In this document: positions 53,504-63,606 of the stretch, piece after piece
Position numbering within the stretch: position 1 is the first letter of the stretch
How the letters are laid out: every line of letters starts with the position of its first letter
Position numbers and translations under genes: made by a program
The notes under the pieces: model-generated
Told to the model about the DNA's origin: nothing
The model's database searches: none
What the model saw: only the letters and a program-made list of their open reading frames with translations
Assembly (NCBI GenBank): GCA_963791615.1
Contig: CAWBTE010000006.1
Span: 1,612,001-1,676,000, forward strand
Reading direction: 5' to 3'
Length of the DNA: 64,000 nt
Source of the DNA: CAILZL01 sp963791615
GTDB taxonomy: Bacteria; Pseudomonadota; Gammaproteobacteria; Steroidobacterales; Steroidobacteraceae

Positions 53504-53990
53504 ATGAAGCGCTTCGCGTACCTCATGGCTCTTGTGGCGTCGTTCGTCTCGTCACCGGCACCACCGCGGCGATCGCCGCCACGCGACCCGACGACCGAGC
53601 CGACGCACGGACCCGGGCGCGGTCGCGCTCGAGCAGCGGAGCGACGTCGTTCGTCCCGACGACCGGGCGACGCACGGGCCGCGGCGCAGGTCATCGTCCT
53701 CGAGCAGCGCAACGACGCCGTTCGTCCCGACGACCGGGCGACCCACGGACCGGGCGCGATCGACGTTCGAGCAGGTGACCCGGGCCGGGCGGGTTCCCGT
53801 CATCGCGCCGGGCGGGTCGGGGGCAGTGCGCGTCGACGGCTTCGACTGGCTCGACGCCGGCATCGGCGCCGCTGCCGCGCTCGGTCTCGGCCTGATCGTC
53901 GCAGGCGGCGTGGTGCTCGCGCTTCGCCGAACCCATTCACCCAACGGCTTGCCGTCCCTCTCCCCGGGTGGAACCGGAGGCGCGAGATGA
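53504..53990 (+). CDS. Secreted RPDDRA-repeat protein with C-terminal membrane helix (frameshifted)
   Basis: Starts MKRFAYLMALVA after a strong GGAAGGAGAG ribosome site. A signal peptide is followed by tandem repeats of about 20 residues containing the motif VRPDDRATHGPGA (three copies near 53,570-53,760, e.g. EQRSDVVRPDDRATHGP and EQRNDAVRPDDRATHGP). Then come GFDWLDAGIGAAAALGLGLI and a C-terminal membrane helix with a short basic tail. At least three single-base shifts separate the pieces. Proteins of this pattern occur in thermoleophilic actinobacteria; function unknown. Divergent from the BTAD gene. Confidence 0.6.
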
Positions 53991-54088
53991 GCACGGCACG
54001 CGGGCCTCGGCGAGTCGGTCGGGAACGTGCAGGACGGATGCACCGTGATCGCCTGATCCGGGCTGGAACGGCGACCACGTCGGCGTGG

Positions 54089-54117
54089 CGGAGAGGCCCG
54101 CGCTGCGGGCCTCTCCG
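54089..54117. terminator. Strong GC hairpin
   Basis: Perfect 13-base stem CGGAGAGGCCCGC/GCGGGCCTCTCCG with a 3-base loop, between the convergent RPDDRA and HTH genes. Likely a bidirectional terminator. The rest of 53,991-54,216 shows no gene. Confidence 0.75.
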
Positions 54118-54216
54118 ACGAGGTACCGAGTCGAGGAGCCCCGAGGCTCGAGTACCGCCCGAGCCTCGTGTCTCGCGACGGGCCCCGATCCTGAGTACGG
54201 CGCCGGGGGTGCAGGT

Positions 54217-54498
54217 TCAGCCCCGATCAGCGTCGGCGTCGCGATACCTCGTCAGGCGAAAGACGCCCCTGGAGGGCTTGTACACACTGCTCCGGGTACT
54301 TCTCCACGAGTCGCCACACGCAGCCGTTGATCGTCTTCGGGTGCAGGGAGGGGGATCCGACGCCTCGACCATGGCGTTCAGCTCCGACCAGCGGATGCCC
54401 TCCGGATGCTGCTCGAGCAGCTCGAAAACCGTGTCGTAGATCCGACCCGTGACGGTCGGTCGTCGTAGGTGCTCGTCGGGCACTGTCACCGCTCCCAT
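54217..54498 (-). CDS. Small winged-helix-like protein (two frameshifts)
   Basis: About 93 residues: MGAVTVPDEHLRRPTVTGRI, then YDTVFELLEQHPEGIRWSEL, then (next frame) LHPKTINGCVWRLVEKYPEQ, then back to VYKPSRGVFRLTRY. Two compensating single-base shifts, one in a C-rich run near 54,350. The order helix-helix-wing and the KTINGCVWRLVEK helix resemble small winged-helix DNA-binding proteins. Target unknown. Confidence 0.6.
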   Translation of the reverse strand: MGAVTVPDEHLRRPTVTGRIYDTVFELLEQHPEGIRWSELNAMVEASDPPPCTRRRSTAACGDSWRSTRSSVYKPSRGVFRLTRYRDADADRG

Positions 54499-54614
54499 TC
54501 CGTTGCCGCCGCCCTCGCACGCGCCACCCTACGACGATAACCGGGTGCGGGCCTCGCGGCGAGGGGCACGAACATCGGTTGTGGCCGAGGCATCCGAGCC
54601 GGACCAGTCGACGC

Positions 54615-56882
54615 CTACGTCGGCAGCGCGTGCCTGGGTGGCGTCGGCGGCCGCTCGCCCTCGGCCGTGACCGTGGGGAGCCATTCGAGCCACCGCGGCA
54701 GGTACCAGTTCCACTCGCCGAGCAGCTTCATGGTCGAGGGGACGAGGACGGCCCTGACGACCGTGGCGTCGATCAGGACGGCGATCGCCAGCCCGAAGCC
54801 CATCTGCTGCATCATGATCAGGCTCAGGCTCGCGAACAGCCCGAAGACGGCGACCATGATGATCGCGGCGCTCGTGACGGTGCCGGCGGTGCGGGTGATG
54901 CCGAGGCGGATCGCGTCGTCGGTCGTCGCGCCTGCGTCGTGCAGCTCCTTGATGCGGCTGAGGATGAAGACGTGGTAGTCCATCGAGAGGCCGAAGAGGA
55001 CGACGAAGAGGAACAGCGGTAGCCAGCTGACGACTGCGCCGTTGGTCTGGAAGCCGAGCAGCCCTGCGAACCAGCCGTGCTGGAAGACGGCGACGAGGAT
55101 GCCGTAGGCGGCCCCGACCGACAGCAGGTTCAGCACGACGGCCGTCGCGGCGATCACGAGCGACCTGAACGTGAGCAGGAGGAGCGAGAACGCCAGCCCG
55201 AGCACGAACAGGAAGACCCACGGGAGCCGCGACAGCATCTGGTGGTTGAAGTCGTACGTCCCGGCCGTCACGCCCGTGACGGCCACCTCCGTGCCGGGAA
55301 GGGTCTGCGCGATCGGGGGGATCACCTCGTCGCGCAGGGTGTGGAGCGCGGCGAAGGACGCCTTGTCGTCGCCGTTGCCGGCGATCGCAAAGTCGATCCT
55401 GGCGACCGTCTTGTCGGGGTTCATGCTGACGGTGAAGGGCTCGAACAGCTTGCCGCTGGCGACGGCCCGCTGCCGGAAGAGCGCGTAGGCGCGCTGCATC
55501 TCCGGCGTGTCGACGCGGGGAGCCTTGACGACGACCACGGCCGGGGTCTGCGAGCCCGGGAAGGCCTGCTGCAGCCGGTCGTAGGTCCGCACGATCTTGA
55601 GGTCGTGCGGCAGGTCGGTCAGGTTCGGGAGCTTGGTGTGCATCTGGAGCGCGGGCAGGGCCAGCAGGAGCAGCGCGCCGGCCGAGACCAGCATCGCCGT
55701 CCAGGGCCGCTGCAGGACACGAGTGATGAACCGTGCCCACCGCCCGCGTCGCTCGAGCCGCCTCCGAGGAGCGGCACCCGTCCCCAGTCGACCTTGTCGC
55801 CCAACCGGGACAGCACGGCCGGAAGCACCGTCAGCGAGCCGACCATCGCCGCGAGGACGACGATCATCGTGCCGAGCCCGATCGTCGCGAACAGCGAGTT
55901 GCCCGAGACGAACATCCCGGCCATCGCGATCAGGACGGTGGCCCCGGAGATCAGCACCGCCTGCCCCGACGTGCACGCCGCGCGGAGCAGCGCCTGGCGC
56001 GACGAGCGGCCGGCATGGCGCTCCTCCCGCTCCCGGCGCAGGTAGAACAGCGAGTAGTCGATCCCCACTGCCATCCCGATCATCAGGATGATCGCGCTGA
56101 GCGTCTGCTGCTCGGTCGGAACGACGTGGCTGACGAGGCTGTTGAGGCCGGTCGCCGCGAGCACCGCGGAGAACGCCAGGATCACCGGCAGTCCCGCCGC
56201 GACGAGCGCGCCGAAGGCGACGATCAGGATCGCCACCGTCAGCGGCAGCGAGGTCAGCTCGGCCCGGCGCATGTCCCGCTCGAAGCGCTGACCGACCTGG
56301 TAGTCGGCCGACGCCTGACCGAACTCCTCCACGACCATGCTCGGGTGGGCCGACTGGACGCCGTCGATCGCCGCCAGGATCGGCGCGATCTTGTCCTTCG
56401 CCTGGTCGGCCTTGCCCCTTGACGTCGAACTGGACGAGCACCGAGCGCCGATCGCGTGAGATCAGGCCGGCGTTCGGGTGGTCGATCGGGGAGACGATCC
56501 CGGCGACGTCCGGCTGCTGCGAGAGCTCCAGCACCACGCTGCCCACCGCCGCCGAGAACTCCGCCTGCTGATCGACCGTCCCGGTCGAAGACTGCACCAG
56601 CACGCTCTCGCGCGCCGGAATCTTGAAGTTGCCCTCGTCGAGAATCTGCTCGGCACGCCGCGACTCCCCGTTCGCGATCGCCCAGTCCTTCATCTCGCGC
56701 GCCCCGACGGCGCCGCCGAGCACCACGGCGAGAACGGCGAACGCGATCCATCCGAATGCCGCCCGCTTCCAGTGGGACGCACTCCAGCGCCCCGCGCGGC
56801 CGGCGAGATTCGTGTCGTCCACGATGACCTCCAGCTCCGAGCCTGACCACTCAATGATCTCTCCGAACGGCCGATGCCGCAT
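54615..56882 (-). CDS. MMPL family transporter (two frameshifts)
   Basis: RND-superfamily MMPL transporter of about 755 residues; 12 helices with two periplasmic domains. Visible: start MRHRPFGEIIEWSGSELEVI, porter domain DEGNFKIPARESVLVQSSTG, first helix bundle SAIILMIGMAVGIDYSLFYL (MMPL signature), second periplasmic domain LPHDLKIVRTYDRLQQAFPG, second signature LFGLSMDYHVFILSRIKELH and C-terminal EWNWYLPRWLEWLP. Frame changes near 56,412 and 55,745 join three conserved pieces. Such proteins export lipids or drugs in actinobacteria. Confidence 0.85.
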   Translation of the reverse strand: MRHRPFGEIIEWSGSELEVIVDDTNLAGRAGRWSASHWKRAAFGWIAFAVLAVVLGGAVGAREMKDWAIANGESRRAEQILDEGNFKIPARESVLVQSSTGTVDQQAEFSAAVGSVVLELSQQPDVAGIVSPIDHPNAGLISRDRRSVLVQFDVKGQGRPGEGQDRADPGGDRRRPVGPPEHGRGGVRSGVGRLPGRSALRAGHAPGRADLAAADGGDPDRRLRRARRGGTAGDPGVLRGARGDRPQQPRQPRRSDRAADAQRDHPDDRDGSGDRLLAVLPAPGAGGAPCRPLVAPGAAPRGVHVGAGGADLRGHRPDRDGRDVRLGQLAVRDDRARHDDRRPRGDGRLADGASGRAVPVGRQGRLGTGAAPRRRLERRGRWARFITRVLQRPWTAMLVSAGALLLLALPALQMHTKLPNLTDLPHDLKIVRTYDRLQQAFPGSQTPAVVVVKAPRVDTPEMQRAYALFRQRAVASGKLFEPFTVSMNPDKTVARIDFAIAGNGDDKASFAALHTLRDEVIPPIAQTLPGTEVAVTGVTAGTYDFNHQMLSRLPWVFLFVLGLAFSLLLLTFRSLVIAATAVVLNLLSVGAAYGILVAVFQHGWFAGLLGFQTNGAVVSWLPLFLFVVLFGLSMDYHVFILSRIKELHDAGATTDDAIRLGITRTAGTVTSAAIIMVAVFGLFASLSLIMMQQMGFGLAIAVLIDATVVRAVLVPSTMKLLGEWNWYLPRWLEWLPTVTAEGERPPTPPRHALPT

Positions 56883-57039
56883 CACGGAAAGCCGCCGGCT
56901 GTGGTGGTAAAACCCTGATTCGCCCCGGCCGTTCAGGTTCGGCGGGCACCGCGGGATTTCACCTACGTGGATCCGCGGCCTCACCGATGTATCACCACGG
57001 CGGGCCTGCGAGCGTACGCATGTCGGCAAAGGAGAAGCC

Positions 57040-57762
57040 ATGAGCACGCACGTCCAGGGTCGGCACCCCGCCCGCAGGGGTGGAGTCGTTCCTTCCCGCA
57101 TCTCGTTGACGTCCCACTGGGCGTGGCTGGTTATCGGCCTCACCCTCGCGTTTCTCGTCCCGTTCGTTCTCGCCGATGTCGTCGGCCTGAACCGGGACGT
57201 GTTCTACGGCCTCTACGCACTCGCGGTCGTCGGGCTGTTCGCCGGCTGGTCGCATTCCACCGGCTACGACCTGAACGCGGCACTCCAGCGCCACCTCTGG
57301 CTCGCAGTGGGCCTCGGGCTCGGAGTTGCCGCGATCCTCGGCGCGATGGTTCTCCGGACGGAGACGGCGACGACTCGGCCCGACGGGATCGAGCTCGCTG
57401 CTGCGCTCCTGTGGCGCGGAGTCGTCTACGGAACCGCCGATGGGCTACTGCTGTCCGTCTTCCCGATCCTCGTCGTCTTCGCGGCTCTCTCGGGCAGCAC
57501 GCTGAACGCGAGCCGCCGCGGAAAGGTCGCGATCGGCGCCGTCGCACTTCTCGCCTCCGTCGCGATGACGGCGGTGTACCACCTCGGCTACAGCGACTTC
57601 CGCTCCGAGAAACTCCGCAAGCCGGTGCTCGGGGACATGATCTGGAGCGTCCCGACACTCGTGACACTGAACCCGGTCGGGGCGCCGATCGCGCACATCG
57701 GCCTGCACGCGAGCGCAGTGTTCCACAGCTACGACACGCAGGTCTTCCTGCCACCCCATTGA
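57040..57762 (+). CDS. Multi-pass membrane protein
   Basis: 240 residues, intact frame, six to seven predicted helices (starting HWAWLVIGLTLAFLVPFVLA; later LWLAVGLGLGVAAILGAMVL and GLLLSVFPILVVFAALSG). Contains a conserved-looking LWRGVVYGTADGL and a histidine-rich C-terminal part (HIGLHASAVFHSY). I cannot assign a family with confidence; CPBP-like intramembrane proteins are a possibility. Its stop is two bases before the serine hydrolase start. Confidence 0.65.
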   Translation: MSTHVQGRHPARRGGVVPSRISLTSHWAWLVIGLTLAFLVPFVLADVVGLNRDVFYGLYALAVVGLFAGWSHSTGYDLNAALQRHLWLAVGLGLGVAAILGAMVLRTETATTRPDGIELAAALLWRGVVYGTADGLLLSVFPILVVFAALSGSTLNASRRGKVAIGAVALLASVAMTAVYHLGYSDFRSEKLRKPVLGDMIWSVPTLVTLNPVGAPIAHIGLHASAVFHSYDTQVFLPPH

Positions 57763-57764
57763 CC

Positions 57765-58945
57765 ATGCACTCGTTCTCGTCACGGTTGCGGGTCGCCGCG
57801 TTGCTCGTAGTCGTCGTCGGCGCCGGAGCGTGCCCTTCGGCCGTACCGGGTGGCCACCGCTTCAGTCCGGTCGCGAACCCCGACTTCGAGGCTCAGCTCG
57901 AAGCGCTCGTCACCGGCCCCGGGCGCATAGCACCCGGCGTGACGGCCTATGTCTCCGGGCCGCACGGCACCTGGACCGGCGCCGCCGGCGTGGCGAACGT
58001 CAGGACGGGCGAACGGATGCGTGCCGGCGCGCGGATGCGGCTGGAGAGCGTCAGCAAGCTCTGGACCGCGGCGCTGCTGCTTCGACTGGAGCAGCAGCAC
58101 ACGGCTTTCCCTCGACGACACGGTCGAGCGCCGGCTGCCGGGGCTTCTGCCGGCCGGCGGCCGCATCACCCTGCGCCAGCTGCTGAACCACACGAGCGGG
58201 CTGATCGACACCAACGACGTGCTGCGTCGCCCGGACATGTACCTCCGCCAGATCGAGGATCCAGAGCTGCGCACGAAGATCACCGCCGTCACGCGGAGAG
58301 TGACGAAGGATCCCGGCTACGAGTTCTCGCCGCGACTGTGGGTGGAGCTCGCCGCGGCCCTCCCGCTCCTGCTGCCGCCCGGCTCTGCCTACCACTACTC
58401 GAACATCGGCTACATCGTCGCGGGTCTCGTCGCAGAACGGGCCGGTGGAGGCACACTTCCGACCCTGTTCCGCCGGCAGATCATCACGCCGCTCCACCTG
58501 AGCGCCTCGGCCTACGATCCGCACGCAAGGATCAGCGGGCCGCACGCATCCGGGTACCGGGTTGCGGCCAACGGTGGGCTCACCGACACGACCACCTGGA
58601 CATTCGGACTCGGCGCCAACGGCGGCATCGTCTCGAACGCCCGCGACGAAGCCCGTTTCCTGACGAAGCTGATGCGGGGCGAGCTGCTCGCAGCCCGCCC
58701 AACTCGCCGCGCTGAAGAAGCCGTCCGGCCTGAGCAACTACGGCCTCGGCACGGGCGTCGACAGGAGCGGCTGCGCGGGGGTCGCGTACGGGCACAACGG
58801 CGGCGGTGACGGGTTCGAGACGAACGTGTTCGTGTCCGGAAACGGCGACCGCGTCGCCGTTCTGCTCCTGAACGGACGCACCCGTGACAACCACGGCGAT
58901 GCGATCGCATTCGCGGCCATGCGGCGTCTCTACTGCGCCGCGTAG
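57765..58945 (+). CDS. Beta-lactamase-fold serine hydrolase, probable lipoprotein (two frameshifts)
   Basis: About 390 residues. Signal with possible lipobox VVGAGACPS. Class C beta-lactamase/DD-peptidase motifs: nucleophile in LESVSKLWTAALLLRL (SxxK), YSN in AYHYSNIGYIVAGLVAER and HNG in GVAYGHNGGGDGFETNV. Frames change near 58,110 (CTTTCC region) and near 58,695; the pieces join without loss. Substrate unknown (esterase or D-peptidase). Confidence 0.8.
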
Positions 58946-58958
58946 GACGAGGCTGCAG

Positions 58959-59621
58959 TCAGCAAACGACGGTCAGCGCAAACGGTGCGCCGGGTCGCTG
59001 CGGCGGCGTGAGCTCGCAACGGAACGCCTCGGAGACGGCGTCGGCGAGCTCGGCCGGCGTGCGCGGCCTGGCGCCCGAGACGAGCACATGGCGGGCCACC
59101 TCGCCACGCGTCTTCTTGGCCATGTGCGAGACCACCCGCCGCACGCCCTCTCGCTCCTCGACCACGACCACCTGCACCCGTGCTGCCGCCGCGGCGCCGG
59201 AGGGCCGCCAGGCCGCGACGTACGTGGCCGAGCGGCAGTCGAGGATCACGCGCCCGGCGGCGGCCGCGTCCAGCGGCTCGCGCAAGCCGGGCCGCCAGTA
59301 GGCGGCATCCAGCACGCGCCTGTACGCAGGGATCCGATCCACGGCTCGCAGGGCCCCGAACTGCGCCGAGACGATCACCAGGGCCCGGGCGGCCCCGGAG
59401 GGAAGCGTGGCGATGTCGAGCGCCGCGTACAGCACCCCCGTGTAGAGACGGGCAGCGGTCGTCGTCGGAGCACGGCGGAGATCCTCGTCGAGGAGCGCCT
59501 CGCGGAACGGCGTCAGCGACGGGAAGGAGAGAGCCGCCAGGTCGAGCGGCTTGCCACGTGCCGGCTCGTGCTTCGTCTCACTCGGCGGCAGCAGGACGAG
59601 TGGTTGTCGGCGAGGAGCCAT
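58959..59621 (-). CDS. yaaA: YaaA family peroxide-stress protein
   Basis: 220 residues, intact. Family opening LLPPSETKHEPARGKPLDLA, then ARLYTGVLYAALDI, IVSAQFGALRAVDRIPAYR, and a C-terminal SHMAKKTRGEVARHV. YaaA lowers free iron and limits oxidative DNA damage in E. coli; the actinobacterial role is inferred. Confidence 0.88.
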   Translation of the reverse strand: MAPRRQPLVLLPPSETKHEPARGKPLDLAALSFPSLTPFREALLDEDLRRAPTTTAARLYTGVLYAALDIATLPSGAARALVIVSAQFGALRAVDRIPAYRRVLDAAYWRPGLREPLDAAAAGRVILDCRSATYVAAWRPSGAAAAARVQVVVVEEREGVRRVVSHMAKKTRGEVARHVLVSGARPRTPAELADAVSEAFRCELTPPQRPGAPFALTVVC

Positions 59622-59672
59622 CGGCGCCCATCGTGCCAGGCGGCGGCGTGAGCACCGGCGAGTGCACGACCC

Positions 59673-61016
59673 TCAGGAGCGGTCGGCCTCCGGCACGAGC
59701 GAGATCGTGCGTACCGCTCCCCAGAGCGCGAGCATCGAGGCGCCCACGAGGAGCGACGCGCCTCCGTTCGCGGCGAGCGACGATCCCGTGAGCACGGCAC
59801 CGACGAGCAGTTCCGTGCCGACGAAGAATACCGCCGCCTCGGCCGCCCAGACGGTGCGGCTGTAGAACGCCGTCTGCTTCGGCCGCGGCCCCGGGGGCCA
59901 CCACGTCCAGGCCGAGAGGGAGAGCAGCTTGCCGACGTGTCCGAGAGTGACACCGACTCCCCAGCCGATCAGGAGCGTGGTCGCGTAGGCGATGACGACC
60001 CGTTCGTCGCCAGGGCGGCCGAGGAGGACGACCCCGAGGCAAGTGGCCTGGACGAGGAAGACGATCCCCGTGAGAGCGTGCAGGAGCGGCCCCTCCACGG
60101 TCGGCACCCGGCGGGCGCGGAACGTCCGCGCGACGAGAGCGAGGAAGCGTGCGACCGCCACGACGACCGTCGCACCCCCGAGCGCGACGGCCCAGTGCTC
60201 ACCGACCGCGAAGCCCACGATCGTGATCCACAGCCCTGCCGTGATCGCCGTCTCCTCCGTCGGGAAGCCGCGCTTCGGCGCGGTGGGTGCGACGGCGAGC
60301 ATCGGTACGAGCGTTCGCCCGACGGTGACGATCAGGAGCGTGAGAACGCCGATCACGGTGAGGTGCAGGTGGATGGCGATCAGCCGGTCGTGCGGGATTC
60401 CGGCCCACGGCCGCCAGCGGAGGGAGAAGAGAAGCGGCCCCAGCAGGAAGCCGAGCCCGGCGTGCACGGCGGTTGCGAGGACACCGAAGCGGCTGACGAC
60501 GACGATGCGTCCGCGCGGTGAGCGGACGACGAGTCGGGTCGCCTCGGCGAGCACGAGTGCGAGCCCCACGGCCACGACCATGCCTGTCACCCAGACGAGG
60601 GCGAGATGGTGGCGGGCGATGCCGACGGCGAGCAGCGGCCCCGGCAGGAGGCAGGCGAACGCGACCCAGCCGCGGCGGGCGTCGGGGCTGCCGCGGAGCA
60701 CGAGCGGCAGGATGTGCAGCGCCGCGCCGCCGACGGCGAGCGGTAGGAACCCGAGCGAGAAGAGGTGCACGACAAGGAGCACGTCCTGCGACGCGAAGCT
60801 GCCGCTGGCGAGATCGTCGGCCGCGGGGACGGTCGCCAGCGCCGAGAGGAGAAAGCCGACCAGCGAGGCACAGAGGAAGGCCGCCACGAGCCGATAGGGC
60901 CCGGGGGTGCCCACCCCGGCGATCGGGAGCGCCCGCCGCTTCACGTCGTGCCGCCGGGTAAGCCACTCTGCCGATCGACACCAGTCACACGGTCTATCTA
61001 AGCCGACCGACCACAT
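59673..61016 (-). CDS. Multi-helix haem-oxidase/NnrS-like membrane protein
   Basis: About 447 residues (start uncertain; the first 25 residues may not be coding), 12 predicted helices. Conserved histidines inside helices: HLFSLGFLPLAVGGAALHIL, AIHLHLTVIGVLTLLI and TLGHVGKLLSLSAW, a distribution seen in haem-copper oxidase subunit I relatives and NnrS proteins. No copper-site tyrosine loop is evident. A haem-containing membrane protein is likely; the exact function is open. Confidence 0.55.
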   Translation of the reverse strand: MWSVGLDRPCDWCRSAEWLTRRHDVKRRALPIAGVGTPGPYRLVAAFLCASLVGFLLSALATVPAADDLASGSFASQDVLLVVHLFSLGFLPLAVGGAALHILPLVLRGSPDARRGWVAFACLLPGPLLAVGIARHHLALVWVTGMVVAVGLALVLAEATRLVVRSPRGRIVVVSRFGVLATAVHAGLGFLLGPLLFSLRWRPWAGIPHDRLIAIHLHLTVIGVLTLLIVTVGRTLVPMLAVAPTAPKRGFPTEETAITAGLWITIVGFAVGEHWAVALGGATVVVAVARFLALVARTFRARRVPTVEGPLLHALTGIVFLVQATCLGVVLLGRPGDERVVIAYATTLLIGWGVGVTLGHVGKLLSLSAWTWWPPGPRPKQTAFYSRTVWAAEAAVFFVGTELLVGAVLTGSSLAANGGASLLVGASMLALWGAVRTISLVPEADRS

Positions 61017-61093
61017 CGTCGAGCGGCACCACGGACGTCGCGCTCCGCGAAGGCTGTCGCACCCTGTCAGGACCTGGGAGTATTCGGATCGCG

Positions 61094-62783
61094 ATGTCCG
61101 AAGAAAGCGAGCAGATGCAGCGGAGCCGGGCCGACGCCATCGTCGTCGGGGCCGGCCTCGCCGGCCTCGTCGCGACCGCGGAGCTGGCGGCCGCCGGGCG
61201 GCGCGTGATCCTCGTCGACCAGGAGCCGGAGCAGTCGCTCGGCGGCCAGGCGTTCTGGTCGTTCGGCGGCCTGTTCCTCGTCGACAGCCCGGAGCAACGC
61301 CGGCTGAGGATCAGGGACTCGCGCGAGCTCGCCTGGCAGGACTGGCTGGGCACGGCCGGGTTCGACCGGCCCGAGGACGAGTGGCCGCGCCGCTGGGCGG
61401 AGGCCTACGTCGACTGGGCGGCCGGCGAGAAGCGATCGTGGCTGCACGCGAAGGGCATCCGCTTCCTGCCGAACGTCGGCTGGGCCGAGCGCGGCGGCCA
61501 GCTCGCCAACGGGCCGGGCAACTCGGTGCCCCGCTTCCACGTCACCTGGGGAACGGGGCCGGGCCTGATCGAGCCGTTCGTCGCACTCGTCCGCGAGGCG
61601 CAGCGCAACGGCCTCGTCGAGCTGCGCTGCCGTCACCGCGTCGACCGGCTGACCGTGACGAACGGAGCGGTCGACGGCGTCGCCGGAGTCGTGCTCGCGC
61701 CCGACGCGTGCGACCGCGGCCGCTCCAGCTCGAGGGAGGTGGTCGGTGAGTTCGAGCTCGCGGCCGGCGCGGTGATCGTCAGCTCGGGCGGGATCGGCGG
61801 CAACCAGGAGCTCGTCCGCCGCAGCTGGCCCGAGCGCCTCGGCAAGGCACCGACGCGCATGCTCTCCGGCGTCCCCGCCCACGTCGACGGGCGCATGATC
61901 GAGATCGCACAGGCCGCCGGCGCGAACGTGATCAACCCGGACCGGATGTGGCACTACACGGAGGGGATCGAGAACTGGGATCCGATCTGGCCGCGGCACG
62001 GCATCCGCATCCTCCCCGGCCCCTCGTCGCTCTGGCTCGACGCCACGGGAAGGCGGCTGCCGCCGCCGTTCTTCCCCGGCTTCGACACGCTCGGCACGCT
62101 GCAGCACATCATGGGGACCGGCCACGAGCACACGTGGTTCGTGCTCACGCAGAAGATCATCGAGAAGGAGTTCGCGCTCTCGGGCTCGGAGCAGAACCCG
62201 GACATCACGAGCAAGTCGGTCCGCGAGGTGCTGAAGGCTCGCCTGGCCAAGGGCGCCCCGGCGCCGGTCGAGGCGTTCAAGCGCCACGGAGCGGACTTCG
62301 TCGTCGAGAGCGATCTCCGCGCCCTCGTCGACGGCATGAACGCCCTGACGGAGCAGCCGCTCCTGCGCCTTCGAGCAGGTCGAGCGCGAGGTGCTCGCCC
62401 GCGACCGCGAGGTGGCGAACGCCTACTCCAAGGACATGCAGATGGTCGCCGTGCGTGGGGCCCGCGCGTACCTCGCCGACCGCATCACGCGCGTCGCTGC
62501 GCCGCACCGCCTGCTCGACCCGAAGGCCGGGCCGCTGATCGCGGTACGCCTCCACCTGCTCACGCGCAAGACGCTCGGCGGCCTGCAGACGGACCTCTCG
62601 AGCCGCGTTCTCACCGCTGACGGCAGCCCGCTCCCCGGTCTCTTCGCGGCGGGAGAGGCAGCCGGCTTCGGCGGTGGCGGCATGCACGGGTACCGCTCCC
62701 TGGAAGGAACGTTCCTCGGCGGCTGCCTGTTCTCCGGTCGCAGCGCGGGCCGCGCAGCCGCCGAGATGAGGCTCTCCGGGTAG
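61094..62783 (+). CDS. FAD-binding dehydrogenase (KstD/fumarate reductase-like; one frameshift)
   Basis: About 560 residues. N-terminal FAD motif DAIVVGAGLAGLVATAELAA and VDQEPEQSLGGQAFWSFGGL; middle GAVIVSSGGIGGNQELVRRS; HGIRILPGPSSLWLDATGRR. After a single frame change near 62,370 (QPLLR to FEQVEREVLARDRE) come GGLQTDLSSRVLTADGSPLP and the C-terminal LFAAGEAAGFGGGGMHGYRS. The pattern matches the large actinobacterial FAD-binding dehydrogenase family related to 3-ketosteroid dehydrogenases. Substrate unknown. Confidence 0.88.
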
Positions 62784-62816
62784 GGCCGTCCGCGCCGCGA
62801 AGTGCAGAATGCAGCG

Positions 62817-63570
62817 ATGAGCGCCGCCGGCCAGAGCCCACCCGGTCGACAGGCGCTCGTCCGCAACGAGTCCCTCCGCCGTGGCCTGCTCGTGCTGCGT
62901 GCGCTCGCGGGGGCCGGCGCGCCGATCACCGCCGCCGAGCTGGCCCGGCAGACGGGGATCCCGGGACCGACGGTCGCGCGGCTCCTCGTCACGCTCGAGG
63001 ACGAGGGGATGGCGGCGCGCGACGCCGGTGGCGGCTGGCGGCCGGGAGCGGGAATCGCAGAGCTCGCGGGGGCCGCCGGCGAGCTCGCCACGCTCGTCGC
63101 CGGGGCCGGCACGGTGCTGCGGACGCTCGCGAACAAGACGGGCGAGACGGCACTTCTCAGCCGCGTTCTCCTCCCCGACGTCTCGGAGGTGCTGGTGCAG
63201 GAGGACGCCGACCGGTTGCTCGGCGCGACCGACTGGGTCGGGCGGACGTTCGACGCCCACCGCTCTGTCGCCGGCTGGGTCGTGGCGGCCGAGCTCGACG
63301 ACGACGACGTCGCAGAGATGGGTGCGCGAGGACCCCGAGACGCGCGAGCGCTGGGTGGCCGATGTCGCCGAGACGAGATCGCGGGGCTACGCCGTCGACG
63401 TCGGCGGCCTGGAAGCGGGCCTGACCTCGATCGCAGTTGTCGTGCCGGGCGGCCTCGGGCTGGCGGTCGGGATGGCCGGGCCCTCGGCGCGACTGACACC
63501 GAAGCGCGCGGCAACGATGATCCCACGACTCCGGAAGGCGGCCGCTGCGCTCGTGATGCTCACTGAATGA
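62817..63570 (+). CDS. IclR-family regulator (one frameshift)
   Basis: About 250 residues. N-terminal winged helix: SLRRGLLVLRALAGAGAPIT, AAELARQTGIPGPTVARLLV; C-terminal effector domain (TGETALLSRVLLPDVSEVLV to DAHRSVAGWVVAAEL). A frame change near 63,320 leads to REDPETRERWVADVAETRSR and GLGLAVGMAGPSARLTPKRA before the stop. An inverted repeat overlaps the stop codon, a candidate operator for the downstream gene. Confidence 0.88.
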
Positions 63571-63600
63571 CTTGCATGTCATTCATCTAGTGAGTAGAGT
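63564..63600 (+). promoter_or_regulatory. IclR operator and leaderless promoter for CDO-like gene
   Basis: Inverted repeat TGAATGAC-TTGCAT-GTCATTCA (63,564-63,585) overlaps a promoter-like pair TTGCAT (63,572-63,577) and TAGAGT (63,595-63,600) with a 17-base spacer. Transcription would start at or next to the ATG at 63,607, giving a leaderless mRNA, and the repeat covers the -35 region. Confidence 0.6.
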
Positions 63601-63606
63601 GCGCGC

